Origin: Planosporangium thailandense
Lineage (GTDB): Bacteria; Actinomycetota; Actinomycetes; Mycobacteriales; Micromonosporaceae
Direction of reading: 5' to 3'
DNA length: 64,000 nucleotides
NCBI RefSeq assembly: GCF_011947195.1
Contig: NZ_JAATVY010000004.1
Coordinates: forward strand, 370,745 to 434,744
Part shown: positions 60,732 through 64,000 of the stretch, one piece after another
Numbering within the stretch: position 1 is the first letter of the stretch
Layout of the letters: each line of letters starts with the position of its first letter
Made by a program: the position numbers and the translations under genes
The notes under the pieces: generated by a model
What the model saw: the letters and a program-made list of their open reading frames with translations, nothing else
What the model was told of the DNA's origin: nothing
Database searches by the model: none

Positions 60732-62411
60732 ATGCAGCAGGACGCGCAGACAGCCGACAAGGTCATCTTCGCCGACCAGGTACTGACGATGGGCAGCGCG
60801 GAGATCTCCGGACCGGCCGCGGTTGCGATCCGGGAGGGGCGAATCCTGGCGGTCGTCCCCCGCGAACGCGCCCGCGACCACATCGGACCGCGCACCCGGG
60901 TCCTCGATGCCGGGCGGCGCACGATAATGCCGGGCTTCGTCGACGTACACGCACACAGCGAGGTCGCGGCCCGCACGCGGTACCTCACCGTCGACTGCCG
61001 CGCCCCGGAGTGCGCCACGATCGCCGACGTCCTCGACAAGCTCACCAGCGCGCTGCCCGAGGCGCGCGACGGCTGGCTCGTCGGCGAGGCCAACCTGTTC
61101 TACGACCAGAAGCTCGCCGAGAAGCGCTTCCCGACCCGCGCCGAGCTCGACTCGGTCAGCCGTACCGTCGCCATCGCGTTGCGCTGCGGCGGCCATCTCA
61201 CCGTCCTCAACAGTCGGGCCCTGGAGCTCGCCGGCATCGACGTCGACTACCAGGCGGTGACGCACAGCATCACCGGTATGCCGACGGTGGAGCGGGACGC
61301 GGGCGGCGTGCCCACCGGCATCGTCAAGGAGATGGACAACCTCCTGCCGCTTCCCGGCCTCGGCGCGGACGAGCTGCGCACGGCCATCGGCGAGGGCATC
61401 ACGGAACTGTTCACGCGCCACGGTGTGACCACCATCGGCGAGATCTCCGAGACCGTCGACGGCATGCGCCACTACGACGCCAACCTCGCCGCCGGGATGC
61501 TGGCCGCCCGCATGCACTTTTACCTGTGGGTGCCCGGCACCGTCTCGCTCGACCAGGCGTGCGACCACCGGTCGTGGCTGCGGTTCGACTCGCCGGAAGA
61601 CCTGATCCGGGTGCAGGGCGTGAAGATGTTCTCCGACGGCGGGTACTCCGCCGCCAGCGCCGCCATGAAACGGCCGTACGCGCTCGACCCGCATGGCCAC
61701 CACTGCGGTGCGGTGGCGCTGAGCGCCGAGCAGCTCGCCGAAGCGCTCCGGCGCACGGCCGAGGCCGGCCTGCAGTTGGCCGTGCACGCCAACGGCGACC
61801 GCGCCCAGGAGGAGGTGTGCACGGCGTTCGAGGGGGTGCGCCTGCCGGCCGGAGCGCTGCGGCCACGGGTCGAGCACGCCGGGAACTTCGTGCCGGACTA
61901 CGAGTGGGCCACCCAGGCGTGGCAGCGCGCCGGAATCATCCCCGTACCGCAGCCCGTCTTCCTGTACAACTTCGGTGAGTTCATCCCGACTTACGTCGGC
62001 GAGTACGCGCGTCGCGGTCAGTTCCCGTTCCGCCGCCTGCTCGACGACGGCTGGCCCATCTCCGGCAGTTCCGACGTCTGGATCGGCTCCGAGCAGCGCC
62101 AGACCAACCCGTTCTTCAGCATCGCCTGCTGCGTTCAGCGGCACTCGTTCCATGGCCACCCCATCGAGCCCGACCAGGCGATCACCAGGACGGAGGCGTT
62201 GCGCATGCACACGCTCAACGCCGCGGCGGCCATGGGCCAGGACAGCACCCGTGGCTCCCTGGAGCCGGGCAAACTCGCCGACCTCGTCGTCGTCGACCGC
62301 GACCCGCTGACCTGCGCCGAGGACGAGATCGCCGCGATCGAGGTCGACCAGGTGTTCCTTGGCGGTCGCTCGGTCTTCACCCGCGACGCAGCGCAGGACA
62401 TCACCGCATGA
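60732..62411 (+). CDS. Amidohydrolase family 3 (YtcJ-like)
   Basis: A 559-aa metal-dependent amidohydrolase of the YtcJ/NfdA type. The HxH metal motif is GFVDVHAHSE (about 73-82). Further features are the internal GVKMFSDGGYSAAS Lys/Asp region, QLAVHANGDRA with the His ligand, RVEHAGNFV, and SGSSDVWIG with the catalytic Asp. The C-terminal beta-domain TRGSLEPGKLADLVVVD is complete. It hydrolyses amide or carbamoyl bonds of an imported small molecule. A 4-base overlap with the aldehyde dehydrogenase gene supports one operon. Confidence 0.9.
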   Translation: MQQDAQTADKVIFADQVLTMGSAEISGPAAVAIREGRILAVVPRERARDHIGPRTRVLDAGRRTIMPGFVDVHAHSEVAARTRYLTVDCRAPECATIADVLDKLTSALPEARDGWLVGEANLFYDQKLAEKRFPTRAELDSVSRTVAIALRCGGHLTVLNSRALELAGIDVDYQAVTHSITGMPTVERDAGGVPTGIVKEMDNLLPLPGLGADELRTAIGEGITELFTRHGVTTIGEISETVDGMRHYDANLAAGMLAARMHFYLWVPGTVSLDQACDHRSWLRFDSPEDLIRVQGVKMFSDGGYSAASAAMKRPYALDPHGHHCGAVALSAEQLAEALRRTAEAGLQLAVHANGDRAQEEVCTAFEGVRLPAGALRPRVEHAGNFVPDYEWATQAWQRAGIIPVPQPVFLYNFGEFIPTYVGEYARRGQFPFRRLLDDGWPISGSSDVWIGSEQRQTNPFFSIACCVQRHSFHGHPIEPDQAITRTEALRMHTLNAAAAMGQDSTRGSLEPGKLADLVVVDRDPLTCAEDEIAAIEVDQVFLGGRSVFTRDAAQDITA

Positions 62412-63874
62412 CCCTCGACATGACAGGACCTTCATCGCACCAGGCGCAGCCGAACTGGATCGCAGGCCAACCGGTCGGGTCCGACGACGTTCTCGAGGTC
62501 GTCCATCCGTGGGACGGCCGGCTGGCCGGTCGCGTCAGCCTCGCCACGCCGGAGCAGGTCGAGACCGCCGTCGCCGGCGCGTACGCGGTGCGCGGCGCGG
62601 CCGCCGCGCTGCCGGCCCACGTCCGGGCCGACGCCCTCACCCACGTCCACAAGCGACTCATCGAACGGGCTGACGAGATCGCCCGGCTCATCACCGCCGA
62701 GTCGGGAAAACCCCTGAAGTGGTCGCGGGCCGAGGTGAACCGTGCGGCGTCGGTGTTCCGACTCGCGAGCGAGGAGGCCCGCCGGTGGAGCGGGGAGCTG
62801 CAGCGGCTCGACACGGACCCGGGCGGTGCCGGTCGCGTCGCGATGATCCAGCGGGTTCCGCGCGGACCGGTCCTGGGCGTCGCCCCGTTCAACTTCCCGC
62901 TGAACCTCGTCGCCCACAAGATCGCCCCGGCGATCGCGGTCGGCGCGCCGATCGTGCTCAAGCCCGCGCCGAAGACGCCGCTGTCCGCGCTTCTGCTGGG
63001 GGAGTTGTTGGCCGAGACCGACCTGTCGGCCGGCATGGTCTCGGTGGTCGTCGTGCCGAACGAGCGCGCCGCCGACCTGGTCGCCGATCCGCGACTGCCG
63101 GTCGTGTCGTTCACCGGCTCCGGGCCGGTGGGCTGGGCGATCCGGGACGCAGTTCCGCGCAAGCACGTCACACTCGAACTCGGCGGTAACGCCGCAGCCG
63201 TGGTCTGCCCGGACTGGAGCAGCGACGCCGACCTCGACTGGGCGGCATCGCGCATCGCGACCTTCGCCAACTACCAGGCCGGACAGTCCTGCGTCTCGGT
63301 ACAGCGGGTACTCGTGGACCGGTCGGTCGCCGACCGGTTCCTCGACCGGCTCGTGGCGGCCGTGCGTGCGCTGCGTACCGGCGACCCGTGGGACGAGACC
63401 ACCGATGTCGGTCCGCTCATCGACCTTGCCGCCGCCGAGCGGGTCGAGGAGTGGGTGCGGGAGGCGGTCACGGCCGGCGCCACGCTGCTGACCGGCGGTA
63501 TGCGCGACGGGGCCACCGTTGCCCCGACCGTGCTCGCCGACGTGCCGGTCGGCGTCAAGCTCTCCTGTGAGGAGGTCTTCGGGCCGGTGCTCACCGTGGC
63601 GACCGTGGACGGCGTCACTGACGCGTTCGCGGCGGTCAACGACTCGCGGTACGGGCTGCAGGCGGGTGTTTTCACCCACGACCTCCGGGTCGCGTTCCGG
63701 GCCCAGGTCGAACTCGAGGTCGGCGGCGTCATCGTCGGTGACGTGCCCAGCTACCGCGGCGACCAGATGCCCTACGGCGGCGTCAAGGAGTCCGGCGTGG
63801 GCCGCGAAGGAGTGCGTTCGGCGATGGAGGACCTCACGCACGAGAAGGTTATGGTGCTCGCCCAGCTCTCATGA
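62408..63874 (+). CDS. Aldehyde dehydrogenase
   Basis: A 488-aa NAD(P)-dependent aldehyde dehydrogenase. Seen are GVAPFNFPLNLVAHKIAPAI (Asn of the oxyanion hole), SFTGSGPVGWAI, the general-base Glu in LELGGNAAAVV, the catalytic Cys in YQAGQSCVSVQR, and EEVFGPVLTVATV. The start overlaps the amidohydrolase stop (ATGA). It oxidises an aldehyde produced in the pathway. Its stop codon is the first base triplet of the large palindrome that follows. Confidence 0.92.
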   Translation: MTLDMTGPSSHQAQPNWIAGQPVGSDDVLEVVHPWDGRLAGRVSLATPEQVETAVAGAYAVRGAAAALPAHVRADALTHVHKRLIERADEIARLITAESGKPLKWSRAEVNRAASVFRLASEEARRWSGELQRLDTDPGGAGRVAMIQRVPRGPVLGVAPFNFPLNLVAHKIAPAIAVGAPIVLKPAPKTPLSALLLGELLAETDLSAGMVSVVVVPNERAADLVADPRLPVVSFTGSGPVGWAIRDAVPRKHVTLELGGNAAAVVCPDWSSDADLDWAASRIATFANYQAGQSCVSVQRVLVDRSVADRFLDRLVAAVRALRTGDPWDETTDVGPLIDLAAAERVEEWVREAVTAGATLLTGGMRDGATVAPTVLADVPVGVKLSCEEVFGPVLTVATVDGVTDAFAAVNDSRYGLQAGVFTHDLRVAFRAQVELEVGGVIVGDVPSYRGDQMPYGGVKESGVGREGVRSAMEDLTHEKVMVLAQLS

Positions 63875-63921
63875 TCGTGAAGGATTCGGGGCGTCATGAC
63901 GCCCCGAATCCTTCACGATCA
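63872..63921. terminator. 50-bp perfect palindrome, bidirectional terminator
   Basis: Two perfect 24-base arms (outer TGATCGTGAAGGATTC, inner GGGGCGTC) flank a 2-base centre. The palindrome begins at the aldehyde dehydrogenase stop codon. It would form a very stable hairpin on either strand, between convergent genes. Confidence 0.8.
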
Positions 63922-63933
63922 CGTTGTGGCAAA

Positions 63934-63965
63934 GGGGCGGGAGCGGCGTACGCCGCCCCCGCCCC
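63934..63965. terminator. Second GC-rich hairpin
   Basis: GGGGCGGGAGCGGCG and CGCCGCCCCCGCCCC form a 15-base stem with one mismatch around a 2-base centre. It lies between the 50-bp palindrome and the end of the convergent gene at the window edge. Confidence 0.6.
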
Positions 63966-63979
63966 AACGTCAGCGTCGA

Positions 63980-64000
63980 CTACTTGGCCAGCTTGCCGAT
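63980..64000 (-). CDS. 3' end of a convergent gene (partial)
   Basis: The last 21 bases read on the minus strand as IGKLAK and a TAG stop. Together with two back-to-back hairpins before it, this is consistent with the end of a leftward gene continuing beyond the window. The product cannot be identified. Confidence 0.35.
   Translation of the reverse strand: MGKLAK

Noticed and set aside
60615..62435. 606-codon minus-strand open frame opposite the amidohydrolase
   Set aside because: A shadow of a well-conserved gene; composition is typical of antisense frames in high-GC DNA.
1..64000. CRISPR array or cas genes
   Set aside because: No short regularly spaced direct repeats with unique spacers and no Cas-like protein were seen.

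Overview
The window comes from a high-GC actinomycete. GC is high throughout, GTG and TTG starts are frequent, genes overlap by 4 bases in long operons, and the content (type II polyketide tailoring genes, FadR- and DasR-type GntR regulators, HyuA/HyuB, CaiB/BaiF transferases) is typical of soil actinobacteria. A Micromonosporaceae- or Streptomyces-like host is plausible, but I cannot place it by sequence search.

The layout is modular. (1) 93-13475: tailoring, regulation and export genes of an aromatic (type II) polyketide cluster. They comprise a secreted cholesterol-oxidase-like flavoprotein, an ActIII-like ketoreductase, an aromatase/cyclase, an acyl-CoA ligase fused to an antibiotic-biosynthesis-monooxygenase domain, two atypical SDRs, an FAD hydroxylase, a PF04199-type cyclase, a cupin, an old yellow enzyme, a MarR regulator, an MFS pump and an aldo/keto reductase. 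The KS/CLF/ACP genes are not in the window. (2) 14001-25006: a tRNA-Val-derived attachment site with xis-int, a large HTH-NTPase-TPR (STAND-like) protein, a decayed lipoprotein gene and a pile of insertion sequences, one carrying a passenger gene. (3) 25137-40415: a catabolic block. A FadR-type regulator precedes a leftward operon resembling itaconate/methylsuccinate degradation (MaoC hydratase, CaiB transferase, MmgE/PrpD, acyl-CoA dehydrogenase, CitE lyase). A divergent rightward operon encodes HyuA/HyuB, a 72-aa protein, an amidase, an alpha/beta-fold protein, a CaiB transferase and an HMG-CoA-lyase-like aldolase. Related palindromic operators precede both operons, so they probably serve one pathway. 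(4) 42369-56517: a sugar/aminosugar block (NagA, SDR, VOC protein, TIM-barrel isomerase, OYE-type flavoprotein, sugar ABC transporter, two Gfo/Idh dehydrogenases, Zn-alcohol dehydrogenase, ROK kinase, HutC/DasR-type GntR), with three DasR-like operators in its divergent promoter. (5) 56587-64000: a second attachment-site copy, an IS fragment, FKBP, an XRE-cupin regulator, a broken flavoprotein gene, an NCS1 permease, an amidohydrolase and an aldehyde dehydrogenase.

The most striking structure is a roughly 280-bp repeat at 14.0 kb and 56.6 kb, with a degenerate third copy at 40.6 kb. It contains the 3' part of a tRNA-Val gene, a terminator hairpin and repeated TGGGAGC motifs on both sides of the core. 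Both full copies look like attP-type junctions rather than simple attL/attR ends. The three copies fall at the boundaries between metabolic blocks. This suggests that the region is a tandem array of tRNA-targeted integrative cassettes, each bringing a catabolic or biosynthetic module.
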